A stretch of DNA of 64,000 bases from Todiramphus chloris collaris (lineage: Eukaryota; Chordata; Aves; Coraciiformes; Alcedinidae), in the NCBI GenBank assembly GCA_025345505.1, contig JANVCC010000120.1, forward strand, positions 3,995,528 to 4,059,527, in the 5' to 3' direction. Positions within the stretch are counted from its first letter, which is position 1, and every line of letters starts with the position of its first letter. This document shows positions 46,600-58,770 of this stretch, piece after piece. The notes below the pieces were generated by a model. The model did not search any database and had not been told where the DNA came from. It saw only the letters and a program-made list of their open reading frames with translations. The position numbers and the translations under genes were made by a program.

Positions 46600-47226
46600 G
46601 ACCCCCCCCGAGCCATCCCCTGGGGTGCCAGAAGCTCAGGGGTCTAGCACAGTGAGATCTGGCTGGTCAAGGGAGGTGGTTCTGCCCCTCTGCTCCGCTC
46701 TGGGGAGACCCCCCTGCAGTGCTGGGGCAGCTCGGGAGTGCTCAGCACAGCAGGGACAGGGACCTGGTGGAGCGGGGCCAGAGGAGCCCCAGCAATGCTG
46801 GGAGGGCTGGAACCCCTCTGCTGGGAGCCAGGCTGGGAGAGCTGGGGGGGTTCAGCCTGCAGAGGAGAAGGCTCCCCAAGGGGAGACCTTCTGGGGGCCT
46901 TGCAGGACTTGAAGGGGCCTGGCAGAAAGATGGGGACAGAGTTTTGATCAGGGCCTGTTGGGACAGGACAAGGGGGATGGGTTTAAACTAAAAGAGGGAG
47001 ATTTAGACCGGAGAGAAGGGAGAGATTGGTGATGCTGAGGGTGGGGAGAGCCTGTGCCAGGCTGCCCAGAGAGGTGGTGGCTGCCCCATCCCTGGCACCA
47101 TTGCAGGGGAGGTTGCCCGGGGCTCTGAGCACCCTGCTCTAGCTGCAGATGGCCCTGCTCCCTGCAGGGGGTTGGACCAGATCACCTTGGAAGGTCCTTT
47201 CCCGCCCAACCCAGTCCGTAATTCCA
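46600..47226 (+). mobile_element. CR1: CR1 LINE, 3' fragment upstream of SESN2
   Basis: Young-looking copy of the 31.0 kb subfamily, in the same orientation as SESN2. Its 3' end at about 47,226 lies about 80 bases from the first CCAAT box and 270 bases from the SESN2 start codon. Confidence 0.9.
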
Positions 47227-47294
47227 GGATGCTCTGCACCCGAAGCAGCCCCAGGACCCCCTCTTAAACTACAAACCCCAGCACCCCCTGCGCC

Positions 47295-47497
47295 TCCGCT
47301 CCCTATTGGCTGACAGCTCCGTGCTGGCCACGCCTCTGCTCTACCATTGGTGGCAACGCCTCTTGGGGGCGTGTCCCCCTCCGGCCCCGCCCCTCCCGGC
47401 GCGCTATGAAAGCGGGGCGGGCGCGGGGGCTCCGGGCGCGTTGCGGGGGGTCCGGGTGCAGGGACCCCGTCCGCAGAGCTCGGGGGGGTCCGGGGCC
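47295..47497 (+). promoter_or_regulatory. SESN2: SESN2 promoter and 5' UTR
   Basis: Inverted CCAAT boxes (ATTGG) lie at 47,305-47,309 and 47,346-47,350. GC boxes (CCCCGCCCC) lie at about 47,385-47,393 within a CpG-rich stretch. GCTATGAAAG at about 47,402-47,411 is a weak TATA-like element. The spacing suits a transcript start near 47,430. Confidence 0.6.
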
Positions 47498-50400
47498 ATG
47501 ACCATGCTGCTGCCCCGCTGCCCCTGTGCCCCCGGGGGGCTGGAGGAGCCCCGGGGCTGCGGGACCCGTCGGGGCGGCCAGGTAAGGGCTGCGCTCGGGG
47601 TCCCCCTCCGCCTCTCCCCGGGGTGGGACGGGGCTGTCGCCCTGCAGCCCCTTCCCCACCCCCCCGCTTCAGGACCCCTGTGTCCCCCGTCTGTCCCCCC
47701 TCTTCCCGGGTCCGCTGTCCCCTGTCCCGTCCCCCCGGGGCCATCCCCCCATGGCCGGTTGCAGGCAGGGGACGGGCAGGGACACGTCCGGGTCGAGCTG
47801 CAGAAAGGATTCTCTTTTGTATGTAGTGAGCCTGGAAATAAGGGTGCTGGGGTGTGGGAGCTGTTGGGGTGCTGGAAGCCCACCCAGGGCTCCTGGAGAT
47901 GAGGTGGCCCTGACCTGCGGTGGCCCTGTCCTGCCTGGGGGACATGAGGCTGGCTGGGGAGACCCTGGGGTCTCCCAGACCTTCTAGGAGCCATGGGAGC
48001 TTGGGCACAGGCCAGGGGGTGAAGGGAAACTGAGGCAGGGGCAGGTGGTGGGATGTCCTCAGTGGGATGGGGTTATGGAGCTGGCAGGAGGCTGGGAAGC
48101 TCCAGGGTCTTCATTCAGTTGTTCTGTTCCCGGGCTGGGTGTGAGGTCTCTCTGCTGTCCCTGTTGACCCAGAGCTTTGTGGCGTGTCTCACACTGCCCA
48201 GGGCTCTTGCGTTTGGAGTTCAGTGTGGAAAACGAGTCCTGAGGTGTCTGTGGAGCTTTGCAAGACTTCCCTGTCCTTCCCAGTCTGCAACTGCAGGCTA
48301 CCAACCTCTGGAGTGTCCTGAAAAGTTGGGAATTCCCTCTGTTTGTAAGACATATTTTCCCCTCTGAAAAAAACCCAACCAAACGCTTGCAGTTTTTCCT
48401 CTTGTTCCCGCATTCCCCATCCCTCAGGTTTCCCCGGGGGACAGCAGCAGGATTGCTCTGCAGCTTGGGGTTTGGCTTGTGGAGAGCTGGTGGCTCCTGG
48501 AATAGCCGGCCCGCCTCGGGATGGTCAGGGATGATCCCGCTGCAGGGATGGTCACTCCTGCCATGGGCTGGAAACCCTGAGAGCGTGGGTGGGAAGGACC
48601 CCCAGAGCCCAGCACTCCTGGGGAATTCCCTCCTGTAGCTGTCCCAGCCTGAAACTGGTGCTTTGGAGCAAACTGGGGGAAGGGTGGGGGTGTCACCAGT
48701 GTCAGGCTGGTGATGCTGGAACTCCGTGGGCTGGCACCTTCCCAGCCAGGCAGGATTTGCCCCTGTGGCTGTGGGGCTTGCAGGGCTGTCTGCTCCTCTC
48801 TGGGAAACCTCAGGTTTCCAGGATGAGGCAGGGTGGGATCTGGGGATCCTTACTGGGGGGATGTGCCGGGGTTGTGCCGAGGGGGTTGCACTGGTGTTGG
48901 CTCCGTGTGTCGGTGGGGCTGAGCCCCAGTGCTGCTCTCACCTCCCAGTACAGCCCAGGGACAGCCTCCCACCCAGATCCTGGCAGGAGCGTGGCTATGA
49001 GGGGCAAACCCGCCCTGCTGGGCATCTCCAGTGGTGTTTGTTTAACCTCCCCTTATCGGGAGGGGTTTTCCAACACCCGAGGAAGCACTGGCACCAGTAT
49101 GGGGGGTGCTCACTGCCCAGCACGCCCAGCTCCCCACTCCTGGGGAACTCACTCCTTCCCCCAGTGCCTCCCCCTGTGTCAGTTGGAGCCCGGGTGCAGG
49201 TTGTGTGGCTGGCGCGGGTCAGAGCATCACCTCCGTGCCTCAGTTTCCCCATCAGCAGGGCAGGAGGGGATGCCACGGTGACGGCAAGTCGAGGGTTAAC
49301 TGCAGCACCCCTGAGGATTGCTTAATGCAGCAAAACAGCCCGAGCTCAGCCTGGCGAGGATTAAAATGCACCTCCGAAGGTCACCCTGAGCTGTTGCCGA
49401 GGAGCAGAGGGGTGGGCTGGGCTCCCAGCTCGGGGATGGAAATCCTGATGCCTGCAGCCCGTGGATGGGGTCCCTCCCTTGCTGTCCCCTCCCAGGGAAG
49501 CTCTTGGAGCACCAAGGAAGCTCCTTCTCCTCCCGGAGCCGTGGAGCTTCTCCCCAAGCCGTGAGTCAGCACTGAGCCAGCTCAGCACCCAGAGCAGCGA
49601 TGGCCTGAACCTGCTGCCACCGGCACCCCGCTGCCTCTCCCCTGGTGACTCCGGCCAGGAGCATCCCCTGTGCTCCCAGCCGCTGGCTGCGGGTGCTGCT
49701 CGCTCGGATGGGCCGACTGTAGAAGGCCATGGTGTGCCAAGCCCATGGTGTGCCAAGGCATGGGGAGTGGGTGGCCCTGCTGACAGCTGCCCCGTGGTCA
49801 CCTCGTGCCCTCCTGATGGGGCGAGGGTGCCAGGCTGTGCCCACCACCTCAGAACGGATTTGGAGGCAGCTGCCATCACCAGGGCTGTGCCTGGCTCCAG
49901 CTCTAGGGTGTTTCTCCCAGTGAAGCCAGGTGGCACACTGTGGGCACTGTGGTAAAGACCCTTGGGAGAAGCAGCTTCCTGCCCCACTGCTCCCTGGCTG
50001 GAGGGTGGGAGCTGCTTGAGGTTGTGTTTGTCCAGGCACCCTGTAGCTGCTGTCTCCTCAGGACACGTCCCATCTCCTGCAGGTAATCCTGGCAGCAGGA
50101 CCCCGCTGCCGCCTTACCACAGCCTCCTCTGTGCTGTTGTAGGAGGCTGGGGTCACAGAACCATCCAATTGTTTTAGTTGGAGGGGACCTTTAAGCTCAG
50201 GGAGTCCACCCATTCCCCCAGCACTGCCAGGGCACCACTGCCCCCTGTCCCTCAGCACCACAGCTCCACGGCTTGGAAACCCCTCCAGGGGTCATGGGGA
50301 CTCCACCACTGCCCTGGGCAGCCGGGGACAGCCCTGGACAACCCTGGAAGGGAAGAAATTGTTCCTCAGCTCCAACCTAAACCTCCCCTGGGGCAACTTG

Positions 50401-53400
50401 AGGCCGGTTCCTCTTGCCCTGTCCCTTGTTCCTTGTGAGCAGAGCCCAATACCCCCTGGCTCCAGCCTCCTGTCAGGAGCTGTCAGAGCCAGAGGGTCTC
50501 CCCTGAACCTCCTTCCCTCCAGGCTGAACAAGCCCAGGTCCCTCAGCTGCTCCTCACCAGACTCCTGCTCCAGCCCCTTCCCCTGTTGCCCTTCTCTGGC
50601 CACGCTCCAGCCCCTCCATCTCCTCAATGCCAGCAGGATGCTGGGTGGATGCTGACTGCAGGAGAGCAGGTTTGGGGGCAGAGCGGCCCTTTGAGCTTGC
50701 CCATCATTCATATTCTGGTTACGGTGCGTGTCCAGTCGTGCTGTTGGTTTTGGGAGATGCCAGAGCAGAGCAGGGTGCAGGTCTCTGCTGGCCAATGCTT
50801 CCCTCTGGATGGGCTGCAGGAGCTTGGCTGTGTCCAGCACCCCGGGCACCCCCAGTTCTCCATGGCACCACTGGGGACACGTGTCAGGGTCTGGAGCAGG
50901 GTGGTCATGGGCATCATGGGGGGCTCAGCCCCTGCCCGCTCCCTGGTGGGCTGAACTGGACCCTGAGCTCGCATCCTGCCTGCACGGTTGGTGCTGGGCT
51001 CCCGCTCCTGGGTGACAGGTCCCAGCCTCCTGGTGCCACCTGCACTCAAGCTGATGGAGGGACCTGGGGGGGATTTCTGCAGGGAATAGGAAGAGGAGGC
51101 TGGTGCTTCATCCCCAGGAGCATCTCCTCCGCGGCGGGTACCACCAGCAGCCCCTGTATCCGGTGCGTGGGCTGGAGGAAGCGATGCTGGGGGCGCGCGG
51201 CTGCCGAATGCTCTTTCTGCTCCCGCTTCTCCCGGCTCTGTCCTGGTTTTGTGCAAGCGCCACGGCCCCTCCTGTGCTTGGGGGGGACCGTGTACCAGCC
51301 CCCCCCACTTCCTTCCCTCCACCTCCTTCCCAGGGCTGGGAGCACTTGAACCCTTTTCCACCTTCTTTCGTCCCAGCCCCAAGCCAGGCTGTGGGTTCTC
51401 TGGAGGTGTTTTGGGGGTGGGGTGTTTTGGGGGTGGGGTGTTTTTAGCTCTCAGTGCTGGGTGCTGCATCCCCCCCAACCCCCATCGTCTGCGGTTGGTA
51501 CCTGTGGGTGCTGCTGGGATGCAAGCAGAGAGGTTTCCCCTGCGCTGCTGCAAACTGGCAAGCTGGTGGGATGCTGTGGAGCCAAAATGGGGTGGGGGCT
51601 CTGCTGCACCCTGGTGTGTCAGCTCTGGGGCTGGCTGGAGAGGGGTCCCCATGGGCACCGAGTCACCCCTGAAGCAGGAGGGCTGGGAGGTTGCTGGTCC
51701 AGAGGGTGCTTTGTATGGGGGGGGAGGGGTCCTGTTTGTGTCCCTGCCCCTCTGGGCACCCTGGGTGGGCACAGCAGCCCCCACCTGCCTGCAGAGAGGA
51801 GGAAAGCAAAGGGAGCACAGAAACACTGGCTCTTCCCTGGGGAGGGGGCAGGAAGGAGCCAAACCCTGGACTGGGGAGAGCAGCAGCTCCCCTCGAACTG
51901 GGGGGGAGCTCGTTTCTGTTTGAACTGTGTTAACGGATTAGAGGATGGGCAAATAACCCCCCCCCCCCCAAGTGGTGATGCCCATCTGCACTCCGTGCCC
52001 GTCTGCATCAGCGGGAACCCTGGGTGATGTATTTATGGTGGCAATCCCAAAGCACAGCACCCGGCCAAGGTCCCAGCCGGAGCCCTGCTGCTCCTGGGAC
52101 CCACCGTCGTGTCGGGCTCCGGTTGTCCCATGGAGGTGACAAAGCAAACCCTGCGTGCCAGGGGGTGCCTCCTCTCTCCCGACACGGTCCCCGTGTGTCA
52201 CGGCTCCCGGGGTGCAGAGCAACACCCCTGCCCGGTTTCATCACCCTGACGTAAGGGTGCGGGGGCGAGGGCTGCCTGGCCCCACGGCCCCGTGCCCTGA
52301 GTCACCCCTTCCGGTGCCTTCGCCGGTGGCTCCTCGTCCTGGGGATGCTCGGTGGCTCCCGGCTGAGGCTGCTGCTCCTTCTTCCCCAGGACGGAGGGGT
52401 GAAGGTCGCCCGGCAGCTGAGGAAGGGCCCCAGCACCTTCATCCCCCTGGGAGAGGTAAGAGTGATGAGGATGGGTTTGGGTGGGTGCGTCCCTCGCTGC
52501 TGGGGGGGTCCCTCTGCCCCTTCCCAGCCTGGGAAGGATTCTCACCCCGGTTGCTAGCACCCGCCTGGGGTGGGATGCTGGGGGGGGGGGGGGTGGGGGT
52601 CACCCAGTCCTGGGGTGGGGGGGGGGTAGTGGGGGTGGGGGTGGCTTCTTTTGGAGGGTGCGGGGAGCAGTTGTGTTTTCCAGCCGTAAGTCTTTGCCTT
52701 GCCCGTGCCTCAGTTTCCCCACTCATTCAAACTATCTTTCCCTAACCCCCCCCAAAACAAACCATGCCCTGAAATCCCTGAGGCTCCCCAGGCCGGGCAC
52801 CCTCAGCCCTATCTCAGCCCCAGCACCGGTGCCCCAGATGGTTCCTCCTTCGGGAGAGATAGCACCAGTTTCGTCACCACGACTGGGGGGGGGGGCTGAG
52901 CCCAAATCTCCTCCCCACTGCACACCAGTGCCCAAATAAACAACCCAACTGGTCACGGGCTGAGCTGCCCGGGTGCTGGGGGGGGTCTGACATGGAGCCC
53001 CCCCGAGTCCCCTGGGGCCGGGAGCGGGGAGGGGGCCAGCGGGAGCTGCCGGCGGTGCCCGTACCGGGCAGGGAGGAGGCTGGATGGGGTGAGCATCTCT
53101 GCGGTGGGACGGGTGCTGCTGGGTGCTTGGGTTCTGCTGGCCACTGGTGCTTGGTGGGGGGGGTGTCCCTCTAGGTTGGAAAGGCCGTTGGGAAGGGTGG
53201 GGTGGGGTGGGGGCTGCAGCACGGGGTCCTTCACCGCCCTCCTCCTCCATCCCAGCAGATCCCGCCGGGAGGTGGGGAGAGCAGCCTGCACCAGCTCCTC
53301 ATCGACGCCTTCGTCTCGGCGGGCAGGGTGGACAACATCACCATGGTCATGGGGCTGCACCCCCAGTATCTCAGCAGCTTCTGGAAGACCCAGTGCCTGC

Positions 53401-56400
53401 TGCTGCGCATGGACGGGCCCCTGCCCTACCACAAGCGCCACTACATCGCCATCATGGTGAGGATGGGGGGGTCCTGGGGGAGGGGGTGTGTGGTCGTAGC
53501 ACCTCCATTGGGATTTTGCCTGGAGGTGAGAAGGTGTTTGGGACCCCACCTTAGGCCCTCCTCAGATCTGTGATCCCAGAGGCTTGGAAATCTCTTTGGG
53601 GTTGGTCCCACGGTGCCCACCCAGGGTACCCCAGCATCCCTCATCTCCAGAGCCCTTGTGGGCTGGCATTGATGGGGGTGGGGGGGGCGTGTAGACACCC
53701 CTGTCTGGACTCATCTTCAGGGAACGCTCTTCAGGAGCAATTAGTAGGGGGTGGCTCCCTGCCTTGGCTTCTCCAAGGGCTCGTAGCAGGGTTTGGGGGG
53801 TGCCCTGGCTGGTGCTGGGGGCTGAGCACCCGGCTCTCCTCGCAGGCAGCAGCCCGGCACCAGTGCTCCTACCTGGTGGGTTTGCACATGGAGGAGTTCC
53901 TGCAGGTGGGGGGCAACCCGGCGTGGCTGGAGGGGCTGCACCGTGCCCCCCAAAAGCTCCGCAACCTCAACGAGATCAACAAACTGCTGGCACACCGGCC
54001 CTGGCTCCTCACCAAGGAGCACATCGAGGTGAGAGCTGGTGCAGATCCCCCCCCTCCCCACGCCCCTAAGCATGCTCTGGTCTGGGGGGGCTTGACCCCA
54101 GATGTCACATCCCTGCTTGCACAGAGCTCTCCCTTCCCCGGGTTTAACCCTTTCAGGGCTGAGGGAGCCTGAGCTCCAGGGGTGCCTGGTTTCTGGAGAG
54201 CCTCCTGTCTCCCTGCCCTTAGCTTAGCCCAGCTCTGGGGTGTGGTGGGCTGGGGGGCTCGGGGGGGTGTCTCCAAGTCCCTGTGCTTTGCAGGCTTTGC
54301 TGAAGCCAGGGGAGGACAGTTGGTCACTGGCAGAGCTGGTGCAGGCCCTGGTGCTCCTCACCCACTACCACTCGCTCGCCTCTTTCGTCTTCGGCTGTGG
54401 CATCAAGCCCAAGGAGGACCAGGATGGGGGGCACGGCTGCCACCCCCCCTCACCCCACAGCGACAGCAGCCCTGCCTCTGATGACAGCCTGGGGGGCTCT
54501 GGGGTAAGGAGATGGGGGTTGCCCTGCAGGGGATGGGGGTGTGGGGTGGCAAGTGGAGGGTGCTGAGCTGCTTCGTGGTGGGAATTGTCCCAGGAGCTTT
54601 TATTTGGAGGAGCAGATGCTTCAGGGCCATGCAGGAGCATCCTCTGCAGGGCTTCCCCTTCCACCCAGTCCCACTGGAGCAGCTCTGAGGTGTGGGTGGG
54701 ACAAACCCAGAGGCAGAAGCTCTGTAGAGCAGCTCTGGGGCTGCTCCAAGGGACAGCAGAGCTGAGAGCGGCTCCGCAGGGTTGACTCTGCTCCCTGCTT
54801 GGCCAGGGCAGAGATGCCATGCGGGAGGTGGAGGTGCTGATGGAGAGGATGAAGCTGCTGCAGGAAAGCCAGCTGGACGAGGAGGGTGTGACGCAGGAGG
54901 AGATGGAGACGCGCTTCGAGCTGGAGAAGACGGAGAGTTTGCTGGTGACTCCCTCGGGTGAGGAGCTGCAGGGGGTGCTGGGCTGGGCTCGGGGTCCCCA
55001 CGGGCTGGGGAAGTTGCAAGAGATGGGGGAAGGAGCCCCAGGGAGGAGCAGGATCAGGCCCTGAGCCGCAGGGCTGGCCTTGCCCAGGGTCACCTCTTGT
55101 TCATGGCCGATACGGCGGTGCCTTGTAGACATTGGGGATCACTCCCCGCGGTCCAGCGTCCTCTGCTTCGTGGAGGACCCCGAGTTCGGCTACAAGGACT
55201 TCACGCGGAGGGGCGAGCAGGCACCCCCCACTTTCCGTGCACAGGTGGGTCCCTGGGGTCCCCTGGCGGCTGGAGGGGAAGGGGTGGCAGGGTGCTGGGT
55301 GGCAGGGTGCTGGGTGGCAGGGTGCTGGNNNNNNNNNNGGGTGGCAGGGTGCTGGGTGGCAGGGTGCTGGGTGGCAGGGTGCTGGGTGGCAGGTCCTGCC
55401 GGTCTCTGTTCCAGGGGTTGTGGGCATTGTGGGTGCAGAGGGTGAAGGGCTGGGACCAGGCTGGAGCTGTCCTAGAATCATGGAGTTGTTTTGGTTTAAG
55501 ATGATGGAGTCCAACCCTCCCCCCAGCACTGGGGTCACCACTGCCCCCTGTCCCTCAGCACCACAGCTCCACGGCTTGGAAACCCCTCCAGGGATCACGG
55601 GGACTCCACCCCTGCCCTGGGCAGCCTGGGACAGCCCTGGACAACCCTGGAGGGGAAGAAATTGTTCCTCAGCTCCAACCTAAACCTCCCCTGGGGCAAC
55701 CTGAGGCCATTTTCTCCTGTTTGAACAGTGGCACCAGATGCTATTTGCTGGGTGGGGGTCAACATGCTGGGCAGACCCCAGCTTCTGTCTCTGGCTTTGA
55801 AGGGACACCGCGTTTCCCTGCCAAGTCCCAACCCCAGCATCCTTTCTCTGGCAGGATTACACCTGGGAGGACCACGGCTACTCGCTGATCAACCGCCTCT
55901 ACCCTGACGTGGGGCAGCTCCTGGACGAGAAGTTCCAGGTGGTCTACAACCTGACGTACAACACCATCGCCATGCACTGCGGCGTGGACACCTCCATGCT
56001 GCGCAGGGCCATCTGGAACTACGTCCACTGCGTCTTTGGCATCCGGTAGGTGCCCGAGCCGTGGTCAGAGCCTCTGAGTAGGTCCCACCAGTTCAAGGGA
56101 ACCCCCTCAGTTCATGGGGGAACTGCTTGAAAGAGTCCAGCGCGGAGCTACAGAGATGAGAAGGAAGGGGAGCATCTCCCTGCTGAGGAGAGCTGGGGCT
56201 CTTCAGCTTGGAGAAGAGGAGGCTGAGGGGGGACCTCATTCGTGGTTATAAACATGGAAAGGGTGAGCGTCAGGAGGATGGGGCCAGGCTCTGCTCAGGG
56301 ATGTCCAATGATTGGGCACTGGGTGCACGCTGGACATGGGAGGTCCCGTGTAAACACAGGGAGAAACTTTCTCACAGTGAGGGTGGCAGAGCCTGTGCCA

Positions 56401-57039
56401 GGCTGCCCGGGGATCTTGTGGAGTCTCCTTCTCTGGAGACTTTCCAAACCCAGCTGGGTGCATTCCTGGGGGACCTGCTCTAGGTGGCCCTGCTCTGGCA
56501 GGGGGGTTGGACTGGGTGAGCTTTCAAGATCCCTTCCAACCCCTAACACTCTGTGTTTCTGTGACTCAATCTTGGTGAGACCGTTGCTGCCTCTGAGGCG
56601 CGGGCAAAGCGATGCTGTTGGGGGGCACAATTTAGGTCTGGAAAGACCCCCGGGGTGTGTGAACAGGCAGGGGTTGTGCCTGGAGTAACAGGTCCTCCTC
56701 CTTCCCCTTCCCCCAGCTACGATGACTACGACTACGGGGAGGTGAACCAACTCCTGGAGCGCAGCTTGAAGATCTACATCAAGACGGTGGCTTGCTACCC
56801 GGAGAAGACGACCAAGCGGACGTACACGCAGTTCTGGAGGCACTTCAAGCACTCTGAGAAGGTGCTGCCCCATCCCATCTCCTCCGGCCAGGGTGTTTGT
56901 GGGGGGTCCTGAGCCCCCACCTCACTCCCTGACCCTGCTCTCCCTGCGTTAGGTGCACGTCAACCTGCTCTTGCTGGAGGCTCGGATGCAGGCGGCTCTG
57001 CTCTACGCCCTGAGAGCTGTCACCCGCTACATGACCTGA
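47498..57039 (+). CDS. SESN2: Sestrin-2
   Basis: Stress-induced leucine sensor that binds GATOR2 and restrains mTORC1 when leucine is low; it also has an antioxidant role. Exons: 47498-47581, 52390-52455, 53256-53456, 53846-54028, 54294-54503, 54807-54957, 55129-55244, 55855-56045, 56717-56861, 56953-57039. All are GT-AG and in phase: 477 residues, against 480 in human. Residues 1-50 are divergent. Exon 3 onward matches human closely. The Sesn-A AhpD-like site is [14 protein letters not shown] with C124, Y126 and H131 (human C125, Y127, H132). The leucine pocket keeps T371, Y372, T374, R387, W441 and E448 (human T374, Y375, T377, R390, W444, E451). The acidic YDDYDYGE segment tied to GATOR2 binding is intact, as is the C-terminal [10 protein letters not shown]. 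The ATG at 47,498 is followed in frame by another at 47,504; either could be used. Confidence 0.97.
50153..50645 (-). mobile_element. CR1: CR1 LINE, 3' fragment in SESN2 intron 1
   Basis: Reversed copy of the 1.1 kb subfamily in the 4.8 kb first intron. Its 3' terminus is at about 50,155. The rest of this intron (47.6-50.1 and 50.7-52.4 kb) shows no exon or element. Confidence 0.9.
53254..53258 (+). other. SESN2: NAGNAG tandem splice acceptor of SESN2 exon 3
   Basis: CAGCAG at 53,253-53,258 gives two acceptors three bases apart. Use of the second would drop one Gln at the start of exon 3 without changing frame. Confidence 0.6.
55283..55394. repeat. 15 bp tandem repeat with 10-N gap, SESN2 intron 7
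   Basis: Units of GGTGGCAGGGTGCTG, at least seven copies, with N at 55,329-55,338 inside the array. The true size is unresolved. Confidence 0.95.
55471..55728 (-). mobile_element. CR1: CR1 LINE, 3' fragment in SESN2 intron 7
   Basis: Reversed 3' end with its terminus at about 55,473, closely similar to the copy at 11.3 kb. It lies about 130 bases before exon 8. Confidence 0.9.
56115..56572 (+). mobile_element. CR1: CR1 LINE, 3' fragment in SESN2 intron 8
   Basis: A more diverged, probably older CR1 subfamily (AGAGTCCAGCGCGGAGCTAC at the left), ending in TTCTGTGACTCAATC. Confidence 0.85.
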
Positions 57040-58175
57040 CCAGCCCCTGCTCCTTCCTCTTCCTCCTCCTGCCCCAGGCTGGGGGGAGAGGCCAGGAGGG
57101 AGCTGGTAGCCTAAAGAATTTGCTGGAATATTGTCTCCCCCACCTTAAGGGGCTTGGAGCTGTGGAAGGGAAGTTGGAGCTTCTCTCTGCCCCTCATCCC
57201 AGGAGAGGGGGTCCCTGGGAAGACCCCAGAGTGTTCCCCTGGGCTTGGCAGAGCTGGGGGTGCTTGGCTGCTCGGGGCCTTTTTGGGGGTGAATCTGAAT
57301 GAAGCCAAACCAGGGTGCCCACGGGTGCTGCCTTCACCACCCTGCTGTCACCTCCGTGCCACGTCCCGGCACCCAGAGTGCCACCGTGGAGGACTTGTCC
57401 TCATGCCAGAGATGGCCAGAGGGTATCATGGGGTTCTGCCCTGCTCTTGGGGGTCTCGTCGTGCTGGAAGATGTGCAGCTGCTGGGGGGACACTGCCCTG
57501 GCATCCCCTCCTCACCTCTCCACTTCATAGCCAGGGAGGGCACCACAGGAGCGGTGGGAAGGACCTGGGCAGCCCCACTCTTTTTGGAGCTGAGTCCCCT
57601 CACGTTGGGGTCCGAGGGGCTGCTGCTTGGCCTGGGTGTCCCCTCAGTGCCTGGGGGTGTCCCCATGGACCCTGGCAGAGCTGCACCCCAGCCCAGGCCT
57701 CTCATGGGGGCTGGCAGGGCTCTGCCTGAGCCCCTTGCAATCTGGGATGTGACATCCCTCTGAACCCTGATCCCAGGGCAGGAGCAGGAGTTTTACACTT
57801 TTGTTTGTTTTTTTTTTTTCCATCATTTTTTCAGCCCCTGGCTGGGCTGGGCGGCTGCCTGGGGCTGCCCTCCCACCCTCGGAGGGTGATGGGCTGGGAT
57901 GTGGGGTGCCCGTAGCTTCACCAGGGTGTGCCAGGGCATTTCCCAGTGGTGCAGGTTGCCGGGGAGGTGCCTGTTCAGGAGCCCCCCTGCTCCTGGCTCT
58001 GCTGGATCCGGCAGCATCACCCGCTGCTTGGTTTGCCTCTGCTGAACTGCAGCTCCACTGAAGTTGTTTCTGGGATGTTTGGAGGTGTATTTACTCCTGA
58101 CCGGGGGTGCAAATGCCACCCTGACTTTGCTACAGATCTTCTTTGAAAAAATAAAATTTCTCTTTATTTTTTTCT
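57040..58175 (+). other. SESN2: SESN2 3' UTR
   Basis: About 1.1 kb from the stop codon to just past AATAAA at 58,150-58,155, with a T-rich region following. No coding signal is seen within it. Confidence 0.65.
58150..58155 (+). promoter_or_regulatory. SESN2: Polyadenylation signal of SESN2
   Basis: AATAAA is followed within 20 bases by a long T-rich tract, as expected of a vertebrate 3' end. Confidence 0.7.
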
Positions 58176-58696
58176 TCTTTTGTTCTTTTGTTTTTTTTTT
58201 CCCCCAAGCAAGCAGGTGTGAGGTGCAGGTTCTCTTCCCAGGGCCTTATCCTGCATAGTGCAGGAACCCCTGGCTTGTCCAGGATGGGGGTCAAAGGTGG
58301 GTGCTGTGCATTCCCCACTTGCCTGAGGGGGGCTGGGCTCAGCTCCAGTGCACCCTTCTGGCAGCACCCAGTCCTGGAAAAGCACCCTGCTGGAAAGCCA
58401 GGGACTGGGGCAGCGACAGTCATCCCGGGGGGGTTGGGTGGAGCTGGGTGGGGGTGAAGCAGCACTGGGAGCACCCCAGTCTCGTGATGTGGAGCTCAGC
58501 ACTTATCAGGGTGCGGGCAGGAGCCCCTGGTAGCTGCTGATAAGATCCCTGAGGAGGGGCCACCTCGTCCCCCTGCTCCAGCCCTGTCCCTCCCAATAAT
58601 GAGCATCCCAAGAAGCAGTGAGGAAGGGGATCCTGGCTCTGGGACTGTCTGGACCCTCCAGCCCCTGCACACAGGTAGGACCCATCGTGTGGGGTG

Positions 58697-58770
58697 AATT
58701 GTAGAGTAGGGCCAAGGGTTGGACACGATGGTCCCCAGGGGCTTCTCCAACCTGAGTGATTCTGTGTGGG
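58697..58770 (+). mobile_element. CR1: CR1 LINE, terminal fragment
   Basis: About 70 bases of CR1 3' end (GGTTGGACACGATGGTCCCC... GTGATTCTGTG), similar to the end of the copy at 30.3 kb. Confidence 0.75.

Noticed and set aside
50708-51862. 384-codon minus-strand open frame in SESN2 intron 1
   Set aside because: Low-complexity Pro/Arg/Ser-rich product with no domain, consistent with GC-biased chance.
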